A stretch of 64,000 nt of DNA from positions 62,001 to 126,000 of the forward strand of contig NZ_FXYF01000014.1 in assembly GCF_900184945.1 (NCBI RefSeq). The letters run 5' to 3'. The stretch is from Antarctobacter aquimaris (GTDB lineage Bacteria; Pseudomonadota; Alphaproteobacteria; Rhodobacterales; Rhodobacteraceae). The notes under the pieces are model-generated. The model was not told where the DNA came from and ran no database searches. It saw only the letters and a program-made list of their open reading frames with translations. The first letter of the stretch is position 1, and every line of letters starts with the position of its first letter. Position numbers and translations under genes: made by a program. Below, piece after piece: positions 15,399-28,506 of this stretch.

Positions 15399-16982
15399 AT
15401 GGGCGAGCAATCCCAGGCGGAAGTCATCGCGTTCCTGTCGGAAAGGTCGAACCTCCCCGGTCATGCGCCTGTCGAGGTCATTCGCACCCACGCAGCGGTC
15501 GTGTTCCTGAGCGGCAAGGACGCCTACAAGATCAAGCGCGACGTGCGCTATGACTATCTCGATTTCTCGACCCTGCAAAAGCGCCACGACATGCTGTTGC
15601 GCGAGCTGGAACTGAATGTCCCCATGGCGCCGGCGATCTACCGCGATGTCATTGCCGTGACGCGGGACAGCGCGGGCGACCTGCATCTGGGGGGCTCGGG
15701 CGAGGTTGTGGAATGGGTGCTGCGGATGCACCGTTTCGATGCCGAGGATGAACTGGAACAGATCGCCGCACGGGGCGCGCTGGATGATCCGATGGCAATG
15801 CTGCTGGGTCGGGGCGTCGCCGAATATCATGCGACAAACACACCCCGGTCGGACATCGCCGGTTCGGATCTGATCAATGCGATTCTGGACGAGCTGAATA
15901 CCGTCTTTGCGACCATCGCTGCCGATCTGGGCGCGCATCGGGTTGCGCGGTTTCGGGCGGCCTCTGACCGCGTCTTTCGCACTGTCCAAACGACACTGGA
16001 CACACGCGGCCAGTCCGGCCACGTGCGTCGTTGCCACGGCGATCTGCACCTGCGCAACATCGTGCTGGTGGATGGCGTGCCCACGCCATTCGACGCGCTG
16101 GAGTTCGACGAAACTCTCGGCACTTGCGACGTGCTGTACGATCTGGCGTTCCTGTTGATGGATCTGTGCCACATGGGGCTGAAGCGGGCGGCAAACATCG
16201 TCCTCAACAGCTATCTGCATCATGCCCGCAGCATGGATCACCACGCCGCCCTGTCGCTGCTGCCGCTGTTTCTGAGCATTCGCGCCGCGATCCGGGCAAT
16301 GGTTGTGGCGCAGACGGCAAGCTTCAACCCGGATGATGACACGTTGACAGATGAGGCGCGCAGCTATCTGTCGAGCGCCCTGGCCTATCTTGGCCCCGAG
16401 CCCGCGCAGCTGATCGCCATCGGCGGTTTGTCTGGCACCGGCAAGACGGTGCTGGCGACCTCGCTTGCGCATCACATCGGGGCCGCACCGGGGGCGGTGC
16501 ACCTGCGCAGTGATCTCGAGCGCAAGGCGCTTTTTGACGTCTCCCCCCAAACCCGCCTGCCCGCATCGGCCTATCAACCGCAGGTCAGCGCGCGGGTCCA
16601 TGCGATCCTGCTCGAAAAGGCGCGGCTTGTCCTGTCGGGCGGACATTCCGTCATCCTCGATGCCACCTGGATGGATGAGGATGCCCGCGCCATGCTTCCC
16701 GCCCTCGCCGGGAAGTTTGGCGCGCGTTTCACCGGTGTCTGGCTGACCGCTGAACTGGGGGGGCTTGAGTCACGGGTCAGCACGCGGCGCGGAGATGCGT
16801 CCGACGCCGATGTCGCCGTCGTACGGGGTCAAGCCGCAAGGATCACCGCGCCGATATCCTGGCCGCGGATCGATGCCTCGGGCAGTCCGGAGGATACATT
16901 CCTGAAGGTGCAGACATTGCTGTTCGGGCCGGAGCGACAGGACCCTCCTGGCCAGGAAAGCCGAGGTCCCCGCCATGCATAG
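15399..16982 (+). CDS. Aminoglycoside-phosphotransferase-like / P-loop ATPase fusion
   Basis: The 527-residue protein has an N-terminal kinase-like half with the APH catalytic block RRCHGDLHLRNIVLV and FDALEFDETLGTCDVLYDLAFL (the Mg2+-binding Asp). Its C-terminal half is a P-loop kinase with Walker A GGLSGTGKT (about 342-350) and ILDATWMDEDARAML. Proteins of this two-domain layout are common in proteobacteria, but their substrate is unknown; antibiotic resistance is not implied. The ATG at 15399 is used. The gene heads a rightward unit that may include the ftsH-like gene 216 nt downstream. Confidence 0.85.
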   Translation: MGEQSQAEVIAFLSERSNLPGHAPVEVIRTHAAVVFLSGKDAYKIKRDVRYDYLDFSTLQKRHDMLLRELELNVPMAPAIYRDVIAVTRDSAGDLHLGGSGEVVEWVLRMHRFDAEDELEQIAARGALDDPMAMLLGRGVAEYHATNTPRSDIAGSDLINAILDELNTVFATIAADLGAHRVARFRAASDRVFRTVQTTLDTRGQSGHVRRCHGDLHLRNIVLVDGVPTPFDALEFDETLGTCDVLYDLAFLLMDLCHMGLKRAANIVLNSYLHHARSMDHHAALSLLPLFLSIRAAIRAMVVAQTASFNPDDDTLTDEARSYLSSALAYLGPEPAQLIAIGGLSGTGKTVLATSLAHHIGAAPGAVHLRSDLERKALFDVSPQTRLPASAYQPQVSARVHAILLEKARLVLSGGHSVILDATWMDEDARAMLPALAGKFGARFTGVWLTAELGGLESRVSTRRGDASDADVAVVRGQAARITAPISWPRIDASGSPEDTFLKVQTLLFGPERQDPPGQESRGPRHA

Positions 16983-17198
16983 CGCCGCCCACGACAAGCC
17001 GGTGGTTTCGGCGGCCATCTCGCGGTTTTGGAAATCCTCGTCCCGAAATCCCGGCGGCAGCGCACACGATGCACGATCCGGCGGTCGGGCCCACCGTTGC
17101 CGGATGGCAACGCATTGTCATGGCTGCCGTCAATCGAAACGGACCTTGCCGAGCCAAGGACAAGGCAAAGCATCTGCCGAACAGACAGGAGATCACCC

Positions 17199-19049
17199 AT
17201 GAACCGCAAGAACCAGATCAACCTGTGGTATATCTTGCTGGCCGTGATGGGCGTCGTTTTCATCCGCGATCTCTGGATCCAGAGCCAGACGATCGAGGCG
17301 ATCCCCTACAGCCAGTTCGAGGCATATCTGGATCAGGGGGCGATCAAGGAAGTCGTCATCGGCAGCACGAAGATCAGCGGCACCTTCGCCATCGCGCAGG
17401 ATGGCAAGACCGGGTTTGTCACGACGCCGGTGACGCCGGAACTGGCCAGCCGGCTGAGCGAGACCGGCGTGACCTACTCCGGTGCGGTCGAGAACACATG
17501 GTTTTCCACGCTTCTGTCCTGGGTCCTGCCAGCGCTTTTCTTCGTAGGCATCTGGATGTTCGCGCTGCGCCGGATGGGCGGCGGCCAGGGTGCGGGCGGG
17601 CTCATGTCGATCGGCAAGAGCAAGGCCAGGGTCTATGTCGAAAGCGACACCAAGGTCACCTTTGCCGATGTCGCCGGCGTGGACGAGGCCAAGGCCGAGT
17701 TGCAGGAGGTGATAGATTTCCTGAAGAACCCCAGGGAATATGGCAGCCTGGGCGCGCGGATGCCGAAGGGGATCCTGCTGGTCGGCCCGCCGGGCACCGG
17801 CAAGACCCTGCTGGCGCGCGCCGTGGCCGGCGAGGCGGGCGTGCCGTTCTACTCGATCTCGGGGTCCGAGTTTGTCGAGATGTTCGTCGGCGTCGGCGCG
17901 GCGCGCGTGCGCGACCTGTTCGAGCAGGCACGGCAGGCGGCCCCGGCGATCATATTCATCGACTAACTGGATGCGCTAGGCCGGGCGCGCGGGGCAGGCA
18001 CGATCCAGGGCGGCAACGACGAGCGCGAACAAACGCTGAACCAGCTTCTGTCCGAGCTGGACGGATTCGACCCCAGCGTCGGCGTGGTTCTGCTGTCGGC
18101 GACCAACCGTCCGGAAATCCTCGATCCGGCGCTGCTGCGCGCCGGTCGGTTCGACCGCCAGGTGCTGGTGGATCGCCCCGACCGTGCCGGGCGGGTGCAA
18201 ATCCTGAAGGTGCACATGAAGAAGATCGTTCTGGCACCCGATATCGGGCTGGACGACATCGCCGCGCTGACCACCGGGTTCAGCGGCGCCGATCTGGCCA
18301 ATCTGGTGAACGAGGCCGCCCTGCTGGCGACACGGCGGCGCGGCAAGGTCGTGACCATGGATGATTTCACCCATGCGGTCGAACGCATCGTCGCCGGGCT
18401 GGAAAAGCGCAACCGCCTGATCAACCCGCGCGAACGCGAGATCGTGGCCTATCACGAGATGGGACATGCGCTGGTCTCGATGGCATTGCCCGGGGTGGAT
18501 ACGGTGCACAAGGTGTCGATCATTCCGCGCGGCATCGGCGCGCTTGGCTATACGATCCAGCGCCCGACCGAGGACCGGTTCCTGATGACCGAGGCCGAGT
18601 TGCGCGACAAGATCGCGGTGCTGATGGGCGGGCGTGCGGCGGAAGAGCTGGTGTTCGGCCATCTGTCCACCGGGGCGGCCGACGATCTGGCCCGCGCCAC
18701 CGATATCGCCCGCTCGATGGTGGCGCGCTACGGCATGGATGCCGACCTGGGCAATGTCAGCTACGAGACCGACAGGGGCACCTTCCTGGGCGGCAGCACG
18801 CCTGGATACTTCGAGCGCAGCTACAGCGAGGCGACAGCCGAGGCACTGGACCGGGCCGTGCGCGAGGTGCTGCGCGGCGTTTCAGCGCGGGCAATGGAGA
18901 TCCTGACCGATAACCGCGCCATTCTGGAACGCGCCGCCAACCGTCTGCTGGAAGTGGAAACGCTGGACGAAGCCGCGTTGCAGGACCTCACCAGGGACCT
19001 GCGTCCCCATGCGCCGAAACGAGAAAAGGTCGCCAGCCCCGAGCGATGA
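17199..19049 (+). pseudogene. ftsH: FtsH-like membrane AAA protease with in-frame stop
   Basis: The frame is 616 codons from an ATG with AGGAG upstream, interrupted only by TAA at 17964-17966 (codon 256). Before it: two membrane helices, then [16 protein letters not shown] and Walker A GPPGTGKT. The TAA replaces the Walker B glutamate (AIIFID[15 protein letters not shown]), one substitution from GAA. After it the frame is intact: [20 protein letters not shown] (SRH), zinc site HEMGH at about 419-423, and a normal C-terminus. Without readthrough only a membrane-anchored half-ATPase is made. It is probably an accessory FtsH paralogue. A sequencing error is possible. Confidence 0.85.
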
Positions 19050-19101
19050 TCCCTGCAAGATCCGTGTCGCTCATGGATCCCCCAAGAACGGGGGCGCGCA
19101 A

Positions 19102-19389
19102 TCAGGAGAAGCGTTTCCAGGCGCGCTTCATGGCGTCGCCCATCTCTTCCCACGCCGTTTCAACGCCTGACCTCATGTCCTTCCAGGCCTCGCCCCGGGC
19201 ATGCTGGAATTCCTTCAGCCGGGTCTCGGCTGTCTTCTGGTGCGCGCGCAGTTCGTCGATCTCGTCCATGTATGTCAGCCGGGCATCGGCCTGAGCCTTT
19301 TCGGCCTTCGCGCGCAGCTTGGCTATCTCGGCTTTCCATGCGTCGAGTTGGGCTTGCAGCTTGTCCTGATAGGCTTGCTTGCGGTCCAT
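19102..19389 (-). CDS. Coiled-coil stress protein (sll1863 type)
   Basis: The 95-residue, highly charged, all-helical protein (MDRKQAYQDKLQAQLDAWKAEI..., ending MGDAMKRAWKRFS) matches the sll1863-type stress-response family, whose function is unknown. I chose the ATG at 19389 with CGGAG about nine bases upstream; the ATG at 19407 is an alternative. It follows the second phasin gene by 7-24 nt in the same direction, so the two are likely one transcript from FNR-type box 3. Confidence 0.75.
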   Translation of the reverse strand: MDRKQAYQDKLQAQLDAWKAEIAKLRAKAEKAQADARLTYMDEIDELRAHQKTAETRLKEFQHARGEAWKDMRSGVETAWEEMGDAMKRAWKRFS

Positions 19390-19413
19390 TCCGTTTACTC
19401 CGGTCATTGGATG

Positions 19414-19845
19414 TCAGGCCGGTTCCGACGCGCCGGATTTCGCCACCTGTTTCATGGTGTCGGGATTTTCCTGCTTGGCCCGCGTCTCGGTGGCGACAAG
19501 GGCATTTGCACAGCGGTTCAGCATCTCGGAGCAGTCTTTTGCATCGGCCGCGAGGCGTTCCATCGAATGGGTCTGCCAATCGACCATCTCTTTCAACGCA
19601 TTTGCGGGATCGACACTGCCCTGCATGGCGATACGCCTGCCGGCGTCGATCATGGTCTGTGCCGCTTCCTGCCTGCGCTGGAGCCAGGCGGTCGAGAATT
19701 TTCCGACCTCATCAAGGATGCGTACCTGCGCGTGAAGGACATGCTTCATCTGCGGCGCAAGAAAAACCGGGTTCGCGGTAAAGAGAACCTGTGCGGCATT
19801 CAGGGCGGTGTCTTCGGCGGCGGTCATGCTTTCGTGGCGTGTCAT
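19414..19845 (-). CDS. Phasin-family protein, copy 2
   Basis: The 143-residue helical protein has the phasin-like run LFTANPVFLAPQMKHVLHAQVRILDEVGKFSTAWLQRRQEAAQTMIDAGRR and MVDWQTHSMERLAADAKDCSEMLNRC. Probably it binds PHA granules or acts as a stress-related amphipathic protein. AAAGGA precedes the start. FNR-type box 3 lies 66 nt upstream. Confidence 0.7.
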   Translation of the reverse strand: MTRHESMTAAEDTALNAAQVLFTANPVFLAPQMKHVLHAQVRILDEVGKFSTAWLQRRQEAAQTMIDAGRRIAMQGSVDPANALKEMVDWQTHSMERLAADAKDCSEMLNRCANALVATETRAKQENPDTMKQVAKSGASEPA

Positions 19846-19911
19846 CTTGCTGTCCTTTCGACTGAAATCCGCAACGCGTTCTCAAGATGATCCGTCATGG
19901 CGGACGCCGCA

Positions 19912-19925
19912 TTAACAGGCGTCAA
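19912..19925. promoter_or_regulatory. FNR-type box 3 (upstream of phasin 2)
   Basis: TTAAC-AGGC-GTCAA, 66 nt before the phasin start on the minus strand. It shares the 229-nt divergent gap with box 4, which serves the rightward arc operon. Confidence 0.6.
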
Positions 19926-19997
19926 TACCGGGTGCCGCCGTGACGCGGACAGCGGTGATCCTCTTGACGGGCGCGCGACGGGCCGCTTTCGGCGCAG

Positions 19998-20011
19998 TTA
20001 ACGACGGTTAA
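19998..20011. promoter_or_regulatory. FNR-type box 4 (upstream of arc operon)
   Basis: TTAAC-GACG-GTTAA, a perfect 5+5 palindrome and the cleanest copy of the motif, 63 nt before the YfcC start. Arginine deiminase operons in other bacteria are commonly activated by FNR/ANR-family proteins, which fits an anaerobic activator here. Confidence 0.65.
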
Positions 20012-20074
20012 TGCGCCGCCGGCATGCGCGGTTAGACACATGGCCAGTCATCCTCATTGCCAAAGAGGCCAGCC

Positions 20075-21523
20075 ATGAACGACGAAGCACGCGCCGCGTC
20101 CGATCCCGCGCTAGACCTGTCGTCGCGGTTTCCCACGGCCTATACGATCTTGTTCCTGCTCATCGTGCTGGTCGCGGCGCTGACCTGGATCATCCCGGCC
20201 GGGCAATACGACCGGGTGATGAACGAAGAGGTCGGGCGCGAGATTGCCGTTGCCGGGACCTACACGAAAGTGGATCCGAATCCGCAGGGCTTTCTCGATG
20301 TCATGCTGGCCCCGACCGCCGGGTTCTATGACCCCGACAGCTATGCCGCCAATGCCATCGACGTGGCGCTGTTCGTGCTGTTCCTGGGCGGGTTTCTGGG
20401 CGTCGTGAACGCCACCGGGTCCATCGATACCGGCATCCGGTCGGCCATGACCCGGATGAAGGGCCGCGAGATCTGGATGATCCCGATCATGATGACCCTC
20501 TTTGCGCTTGGCGGCACCACCTATGGCATGGCCGAGGAAACCCTGGCCTTCTATGCGATCCTGATCCCGGTGATGATTGCGGCCGGCTATGACGCGGTGA
20601 CCGGCGTTGCGATCATCCTGATCGGCGCGGGCATCGGTGTGCTGGGCTCGACGATCAACCCCTTTGCCACCGTCATCGCCGCCAATGCTTCGGGGATTCC
20701 GTTCACCGATGGCATCTGGCTGCGGCTGGTGATCCTGCTGGGCGGGCTGGTGATCTGCGCGGCCTATGTCATGCGCTATGCGCAGCGGGTAAAGGACGAT
20801 CCGGCGCGGTCCGTCGTTGCCCGGCAGGCGCAGGCGCACAAAAAGCTGTTCCTGCAGGCCGCAGGCACCGCCGCGCAGTCGTCAACGCTGACCAAGACGC
20901 AAGGCGTGATCCTGCTGATCTTTGCCGCCTCCTTCGCGGTGATGATCTGGGGTGTCGCCAGTCAGGGCTGGTGGATGGCGCAGATGGGCGCGCTGTTTCT
21001 GGGGGCGGCCATTGTCATCGGTCTGGTCGGACGGCTGGGCGAGAAAAAGCTGACCGGCAGTTTTGTCGATGGCGCCCGCGATCTCTTGGGCGTCGCGCTG
21101 GTGGTCGGCCTTGCCCGGGGCATCGTTGTCATCATGGAGCAGGGCCTGATCGCCGACACCATCCTGCACAGCGCCGAGCAATCGCTGGGCGGGCTGGGCG
21201 ACCTGGCCTTCATCAACCTGATGTTCTGGATCGAGATCGGGATGAGCTTCTTCGTGCCGTCGTCGTCGGGTCTTGCCGTGCTGTCGATGCCGATTCTTGC
21301 CCCGCTGGCCGATTTCGCGGGTGTGGGCCGCGACCTGGTGGTGACGGCCTATCAATCGGCCAATGGCCTCGTGAACCTGATCAACCCGACCTTTGCGGTG
21401 GTGATCGGCGGGCTGGCGATCGGGCGGGTGTCCTATGACCGCTGGATCGTCTTCATCTGGCCGCTGATGTTGATCCTCTTGGTGTTCATCTCGGCCGCGC
21501 TCAGCATCGCCGCGCTTGTGTGA
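20075..21523 (+). CDS. YfcC-family (DcuC-like) permease, probable arginine/ornithine carrier
   Basis: The 482-residue inner-membrane protein has about 12 helices and the motifs LTWIIPAGQYDRV, NAIDVALFVLFLGGFLGVV, GTTYGMAEETLAFY, and FFVPSSSGLAVLSMPILAPLADFAG. YfcC permeases occur in arginine deiminase operons in place of ArcD. Its position as the first gene before arcA, with a 12-nt gap, suggests arginine uptake coupled to ornithine release. The ATG at 20075 with AAAGAGG is used rather than the upstream TTG. The start is preceded by FNR-type box 4. Confidence 0.88.
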   Translation: MNDEARAASDPALDLSSRFPTAYTILFLLIVLVAALTWIIPAGQYDRVMNEEVGREIAVAGTYTKVDPNPQGFLDVMLAPTAGFYDPDSYAANAIDVALFVLFLGGFLGVVNATGSIDTGIRSAMTRMKGREIWMIPIMMTLFALGGTTYGMAEETLAFYAILIPVMIAAGYDAVTGVAIILIGAGIGVLGSTINPFATVIAANASGIPFTDGIWLRLVILLGGLVICAAYVMRYAQRVKDDPARSVVARQAQAHKKLFLQAAGTAAQSSTLTKTQGVILLIFAASFAVMIWGVASQGWWMAQMGALFLGAAIVIGLVGRLGEKKLTGSFVDGARDLLGVALVVGLARGIVVIMEQGLIADTILHSAEQSLGGLGDLAFINLMFWIEIGMSFFVPSSSGLAVLSMPILAPLADFAGVGRDLVVTAYQSANGLVNLINPTFAVVIGGLAIGRVSYDRWIVFIWPLMLILLVFISAALSIAALV

Positions 21524-21535
21524 AGGGGAAGACCC

Positions 21536-22765
21536 ATGTCCGACCATGAACTCGGCGTCCATTCCGAAACCGGCAAGCTGCGGCAGGTCATCATCTGCCG
21601 TCCCGGATTGGCGCATCGCCGCCTGACGCCGGACAATCGCCACGAGTTGCTGTTTGACGATGTGTTCTGGGTCAAGCAGGCGCAGAAGGATCACGATGCC
21701 TTTGCCGGCGCGATGCGCGGCGAAGGGGTCGAGGTGCTGGAAACCGGCGCGATGCTGGCCGAGGTTCTGGACATCGCGGCGGCGCGCAAATGGGTGCTGG
21801 ATGCGCGGATTGCGGCCATTCATGTCGGCGTCGGCATGCGGCGCGAGCTGCGCGACTGGATGGATGAGCTCCCGGGCGCGGAATTGTCGGAATACCTGAT
21901 CGGCGGGCTGACGGTCAGCGACCTGCCGTTCGACGCGGGCAGCATGTTCGGCGCCTATCTGGGCCATCACGGGTTCATCCTGCCGCCCTTGCCGAACTTT
22001 CTGTTCACCCGCGACAACTCGGCCTGGATCCATGGCGGGGTCACGCTGAACCCGATGTACTGGCAGGCGCGGCGGCCCGAGACGCTGCTGACCGCGGCGA
22101 TCTACAAGTTCCATCCGAAGTTCGCGGGCAAGGTCGAGGTGATCTGGGGCGACCCCTTTGCCAACTACGGGCTGGCGACGCTGGAGGGCGGCGACGTGAT
22201 GCCGGTCGGCAATGGTCTGGTGCTGATCGGCATGGGCGAGCGGACATCGCCGCAGGGCGTCGGCCTGTTGGCCGAGGCGCTGTTCAACGAGGGCCGCGCC
22301 AACCGGGTCATCGCCTGCGAGATGCCCAAATCCCGCGCCGCCATGCATCTGGACACCGTGTTCACCTTTTGCGGCGGCGACGTGGTGACCAGCTTCAAAG
22401 AGGTCGCCGACGAGATGACCTGCTATGACCTGCACCCCGCCGAAGGGGCCAAGCCATTGGACATGCGCCACGACAGGCGGCCGATGTTCGATGTCGTGGC
22501 GGACGCGATGGGCTTCAAGCGCCTGAACGTGGTGCCCACCGGCGGCTCGGACCCGTTCGAACAGGCGCGCGAACAGTGGAACGATGGCAACAACGTGCTG
22601 GCGCTGCGCCCCGGTCTGGTCATGGGATACGACCGCAACGACGACACCAACGCCGCCCTGCGGGCGATGGGGATCGAGGTGATCGAGATGCCGGGCGCCG
22701 AACTGGGCCGGGGTCGCGGCGGCAGCCGCTGCATGTCCTGCCCCACCATCCGCGACGCATTGTGA
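21536..22765 (+). CDS. arcA: Arginine deiminase
   Basis: The 409-residue enzyme hydrolyses arginine to citrulline and ammonia, the first step of the ATP-yielding deiminase pathway. Visible: the N-terminal [29 protein letters not shown] (guanidinium-binding Asp), EGGDVMPVG, the catalytic His in MHLDTVFTF, and the nucleophilic Cys in [17 protein letters not shown] at the C-terminus. Length is standard. It is the second gene of the operon. Confidence 0.97.
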   Translation: MSDHELGVHSETGKLRQVIICRPGLAHRRLTPDNRHELLFDDVFWVKQAQKDHDAFAGAMRGEGVEVLETGAMLAEVLDIAAARKWVLDARIAAIHVGVGMRRELRDWMDELPGAELSEYLIGGLTVSDLPFDAGSMFGAYLGHHGFILPPLPNFLFTRDNSAWIHGGVTLNPMYWQARRPETLLTAAIYKFHPKFAGKVEVIWGDPFANYGLATLEGGDVMPVGNGLVLIGMGERTSPQGVGLLAEALFNEGRANRVIACEMPKSRAAMHLDTVFTFCGGDVVTSFKEVADEMTCYDLHPAEGAKPLDMRHDRRPMFDVVADAMGFKRLNVVPTGGSDPFEQAREQWNDGNNVLALRPGLVMGYDRNDDTNAALRAMGIEVIEMPGAELGRGRGGSRCMSCPTIRDAL

Positions 22766-22777
22766 GGAGAGAGCCAG

Positions 22778-23779
22778 ATGGCCTTTAACCTGAAGAACCG
22801 CCACTTCCTGACCCTGCGCGATTTCACCCCGACGGAAATCGGCTTTTTGCTGAAGCTTTCGGCGGATCTCAAGGCCGCGAAATATGCCGGGACCGAGGTG
22901 CCGCTGCTGCGCGGCAAGGAGATCGCGCTGATCTTTGAAAAGGACAGCACCCGCACCCGCGTGGGATTCGAGGTGGCGGCGCATGACCAGGGCGCGACCG
23001 TCACCTATCTGGGGCCATCAGGCACCCATATCGGCCACAAGGAAACCGTCAAGGACACCGCCCGCGTGCTGGGCCGCGTCTATGACGCCATCGAGTATCG
23101 CGGCTTTGGCCAAAAGATCGTGCAGGAGCTGGCCGACTGGGCCGGCGTGCCGGTCTATAACGGGCTGACGGATGAATTTCACCCGACCCAGATCCTCGCC
23201 GATTTCCTGACCATGCAGGAACACTCCGAGAAACCGCTGCGCGAGGTTGCCTATTGTTTCATGGGCGATGCGGCCAACAACATGGGCTTCAGCCTGCTGC
23301 TGGGTGGCGCCAAGATGGGCATGGACGTGCGGCTGTGCGCGCCCCGGTCCCTTTGGCCGAACCAGGCCATTCAGGACGAAGCTGCCGTGACCGCCAGGGA
23401 AACCGGCGCGCGGATCATGCTGACCGAAGATGTGGCCAAGGCCGTCAGCGGTGTCGATTTCATCTATACCGACGTCTGGGTGTCGATGGGCGAGCCAAAG
23501 GAGAAATGGGCCGAGCGGATCAAGCTCTTGCTGCCCTATCAGGTCAATGCCGACGTGATGGCCAGAACCGGCAATCCGCGCGTGAAGTTCATGCATTGCC
23601 TGCCGGCCTTCCGCAACACCGATACAACCGTCGGCAAGGACATCCACGACCAGTTCGGCATCGACGCGATGGAAGTGACCGACGAGGTGTTCGAAAGCCC
23701 CGCCTCGATCGTCTTCGATCAGGCGGAAAACCGGATGCACACGATCAAGGCGGTTCTTGTCGCCACATTGGGAGGTTGA
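22778..23779 (+). CDS. arcB: Ornithine carbamoyltransferase, catabolic type
   Basis: The 333-residue enzyme converts citrulline and phosphate to ornithine and carbamoyl phosphate in this context. Motifs: [12 protein letters not shown] (carbamoyl phosphate site), [31 protein letters not shown], and KFMHCLPAF with the catalytic Cys. AGGAG lies before the ATG. The length and the operon between arcA and arcC favour the catabolic role over biosynthetic argF. Confidence 0.95.
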   Translation: MAFNLKNRHFLTLRDFTPTEIGFLLKLSADLKAAKYAGTEVPLLRGKEIALIFEKDSTRTRVGFEVAAHDQGATVTYLGPSGTHIGHKETVKDTARVLGRVYDAIEYRGFGQKIVQELADWAGVPVYNGLTDEFHPTQILADFLTMQEHSEKPLREVAYCFMGDAANNMGFSLLLGGAKMGMDVRLCAPRSLWPNQAIQDEAAVTARETGARIMLTEDVAKAVSGVDFIYTDVWVSMGEPKEKWAERIKLLLPYQVNADVMARTGNPRVKFMHCLPAFRNTDTTVGKDIHDQFGIDAMEVTDEVFESPASIVFDQAENRMHTIKAVLVATLGG

Positions 23780-23782
23780 GCC

Positions 23783-24709
23783 ATGCTTGTCGTCGCTGCA
23801 ATCGGGGGCAATGCCCTGCTCCAACGCGGTCAGGCTCTGACCGCTGAAAACCAGCGCGTCAACGTGACCGTTGCCGCACATGCGCTGGCCAGGATCGTGC
23901 AGGCCGGGCACCAGTTGGTGATCACCCATGGCAACGGGCCGCAGATCGGCCTGCTGGCGCTGGAAGGGGCGGCCTACGATCCGACGCAGATCTATCCTCT
24001 GGACGTTCTGGGGGCCAAGACCGACGGCATGATCGGCTACATCATCGAGCAGGAGCTGGAAAACGCCCTGGATCACGAAAGGGCGGTCGCCACCTTGCTG
24101 ACCCAGATCGTGGTCGATGCCGAGGATCCGGCGTTCCAGAACCCGACCAAGTTCATCGGCCCGGTCTATGACCGTGAAGAGGCCGAGACGCTTGCGCGCG
24201 CGGCGGGCTGGTCCATCGCGCAGGACGGCGACAAGTGGCGCCGCGTGGTGCCTTCGCCCGCGCCGCAGGAAATCCCCGATATCCGGGTCATCAAGCTGTT
24301 GCTGGATCAGGACGTGATCGTGATCTGCGGCGGCGGTGGCGGCATTCCGGTGCTGCGGCGGCCTGACGGCAGCCTGATCGGCATCGAAGCGGTGATCGAC
24401 AAGGACGCGGCCAGCGGCCTGTTGGCCAGAGAACTGGGCGCGGACGCGCTTCTCCTGCTTACGGATGTGGATGCGGTCTATCGCGACTTCGGCACCGAAA
24501 ATCAGACACGCATCGCCAGCCTGACACCGGACGAGGCGTTTGCGCTTGATCTGCCTGCGGGCTCCATGGGGCCAAAGATGCTCGCCGCGGCAATGTTCGC
24601 CGCATACGGCGGCCTCGCGGGCATCGGCCGGCTGGATCAGGCCACCGACATTCTGGACGGGCACGCGGGAACCCTCGTGAACCCGATCGCGCAAGACGCG
24701 GAAGGATAG
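23783..24709 (+). CDS. arcC: Carbamate kinase
   Basis: The 308-residue amino-acid-kinase-fold enzyme makes ATP from carbamoyl phosphate and ADP. Motifs: [76 protein letters not shown], and [10 protein letters not shown]. It begins 3 nt after arcB. It is the ATP-producing step of the pathway; the N-ATPase genes follow downstream in the same direction. Confidence 0.96.
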   Translation: MLVVAAIGGNALLQRGQALTAENQRVNVTVAAHALARIVQAGHQLVITHGNGPQIGLLALEGAAYDPTQIYPLDVLGAKTDGMIGYIIEQELENALDHERAVATLLTQIVVDAEDPAFQNPTKFIGPVYDREEAETLARAAGWSIAQDGDKWRRVVPSPAPQEIPDIRVIKLLLDQDVIVICGGGGGIPVLRRPDGSLIGIEAVIDKDAASGLLARELGADALLLLTDVDAVYRDFGTENQTRIASLTPDEAFALDLPAGSMGPKMLAAAMFAAYGGLAGIGRLDQATDILDGHAGTLVNPIAQDAEG

Positions 24710-24713
24710 GGAA

Positions 24714-25277
24714 ATGAACGAAATGCTGGAGTATCTGCAACGCAGCTGGTGGATCTTCCTGTTGCGCGGCGTGGCTGCCATCGTGTTCGGCATCATGGCC
24801 ATTGCCTGGCCTGCGCTGACGCTTGCGGTTCTGGTCATGCTGTTTGGCGCCTATGTGCTGGTTGACGGTGTCTTTGGATTGATCGACGCCATCCGCCTTC
24901 GGGGCCGACTGATCCGGGTCTGGCCCCTGGTGCTGGATGCCGTTCTGGGAATTGCCGTCGGCCTGCTGACGTTGCTCTGGCCCGGCGCCACCGCGCTGGT
25001 GTTGCTGATGTTCATCGCCGCATGGGTCGTGGTCGGCGGCCTGCTGCGGATCGTGCTCGCGTATCAGATCCGCCACGAAATCAAGGGCGAATGGATCCTG
25101 ATCATGGGCGGTGTCCTGTCGATCCTGTTCGGCGGCCTTCTGGTCGCGCTGCCGCAGGCGGGGCTGGTCACGCTGGTGTGGTTGATCGGGTTCTATGCGG
25201 TGGCGTTCGGGGTCTTGTTCGTGCTGCTGGCCTTGCGGCTGCGCAAGCTGCGCAAGCTGGGCGAAAACCTCGCGTGA
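24714..25277 (+). CDS. HdeD-family acid-resistance membrane protein
   Basis: The 187-residue protein has six predicted helices in three repeated pairs, with the DUF308 pattern LRGVAAIVFGIMAIAWPALTLAVLVMLFGAYVLVDGVFGLI repeated in variant form. HdeD-type proteins are linked to acid and envelope stress with no known biochemical activity. It starts 4 nt after arcC, so it is likely part of the arc operon. Linkage to arginine catabolism, which raises pH, suggests an acid-stress role. Confidence 0.85.
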   Translation: MNEMLEYLQRSWWIFLLRGVAAIVFGIMAIAWPALTLAVLVMLFGAYVLVDGVFGLIDAIRLRGRLIRVWPLVLDAVLGIAVGLLTLLWPGATALVLLMFIAAWVVVGGLLRIVLAYQIRHEIKGEWILIMGGVLSILFGGLLVALPQAGLVTLVWLIGFYAVAFGVLFVLLALRLRKLRKLGENLA

Positions 25278-25325
25278 TGCTTCCGTCCGCCGCCCCCGAT
25301 TACTCCATTCAGAAAGGTGAAACCG

Positions 25326-27919
<2,594 letters not shown>

Positions 27920-27923
<4 letters not shown>

Positions 27924-28207
27924 CGGAAGAAGACGACAGGTCCGCCGATGACATCGGCCGACGCGCCCGGCGCATGAAGGAGGCGCGCGACAATCCCGGG
28001 CCAAGCCCGCTGCGCGGCATCGGCACGTTCGGAATGATCGGCTGGTCGGTCACGGTGCCGACGGTGGGCGGCGCATTTTTGGGGATGTGGCTGGATCGCG
28101 TGGCGCCGCAGGATTTTTCATGGACCATCGCGCTGCTTCTGGGCGGGGTCGTGCTGGGCGCATTCATCGCCTGGGGCTGGATCGGCAAGGAAGGAGGCGG
28201 GAAATGA
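27920..28207 (+). CDS. N-ATPase small membrane subunit (AtpQ/AtpI type)
   Basis: The 95-residue protein has a charged N-terminus then two helices (GTFGMIGWSVTVPTVGGAFLGMWLDR and WTIALLLGGVVLGAFIAWGWIG), matching the AtpI/Q-type accessory protein that assists assembly of the c ring. Its start overlaps the atpC stop (ATGA). Confidence 0.85.
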
Positions 28208-28506
28208 TTGCCGTTGACTGGATGGGCCTCGGGTTCGGCGCTCTGGCGGGCGCGGTTGCGAGCGGGCTGTTCTTTGCGGGCCTGGCCTGGGGCATGCGGC
28301 TGGCCTTGCGTTCGGCCCGCCCGACGCAAGTATTGCTGATCAGCGGCGCGCTGCGGATCGCGGCACTTCTGGGTGCCGGCTGGCTGGTGGCGGAGTTGGG
28401 GGCGTGGGAACTGGCGGGCTTTGCGCTGGCCTTCCTGCCGATCCGCTTTGCGGCCCTGAGCATCGCGCGCCGCCCCGCACCCCGGAAGGCCGAACCATGC
28501 AGCTGA
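28204..28506 (+). CDS. atpR: N-ATPase subunit AtpR
   Basis: The 100-residue membrane protein with three hydrophobic segments is found only in N-ATPase operons, always between atpQ/I and atpB. Here it overlaps both neighbours (starts in the previous stop, ends inside atpB). It contains an Arg in its second helix region (ALRIAALL), proposed in the family to interact with the c ring. Function is otherwise unknown. Confidence 0.8.
   Translation: MIAVDWMGLGFGALAGAVASGLFFAGLAWGMRLALRSARPTQVLLISGALRIAALLGAGWLVAELGAWELAGFALAFLPIRFAALSIARRPAPRKAEPCS

Noticed and set aside
15399-16982. Aminoglycoside resistance gene
   Set aside because: The APH-like fold with a fused P-loop kinase is a widespread housekeeping-type architecture; nothing indicates drug resistance.
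20882-24838. Long minus-strand frames opposite yfcC and arcABC
   Set aside because: Antisense shadows of well-conserved arc genes; no motif and no ribosome binding sites.
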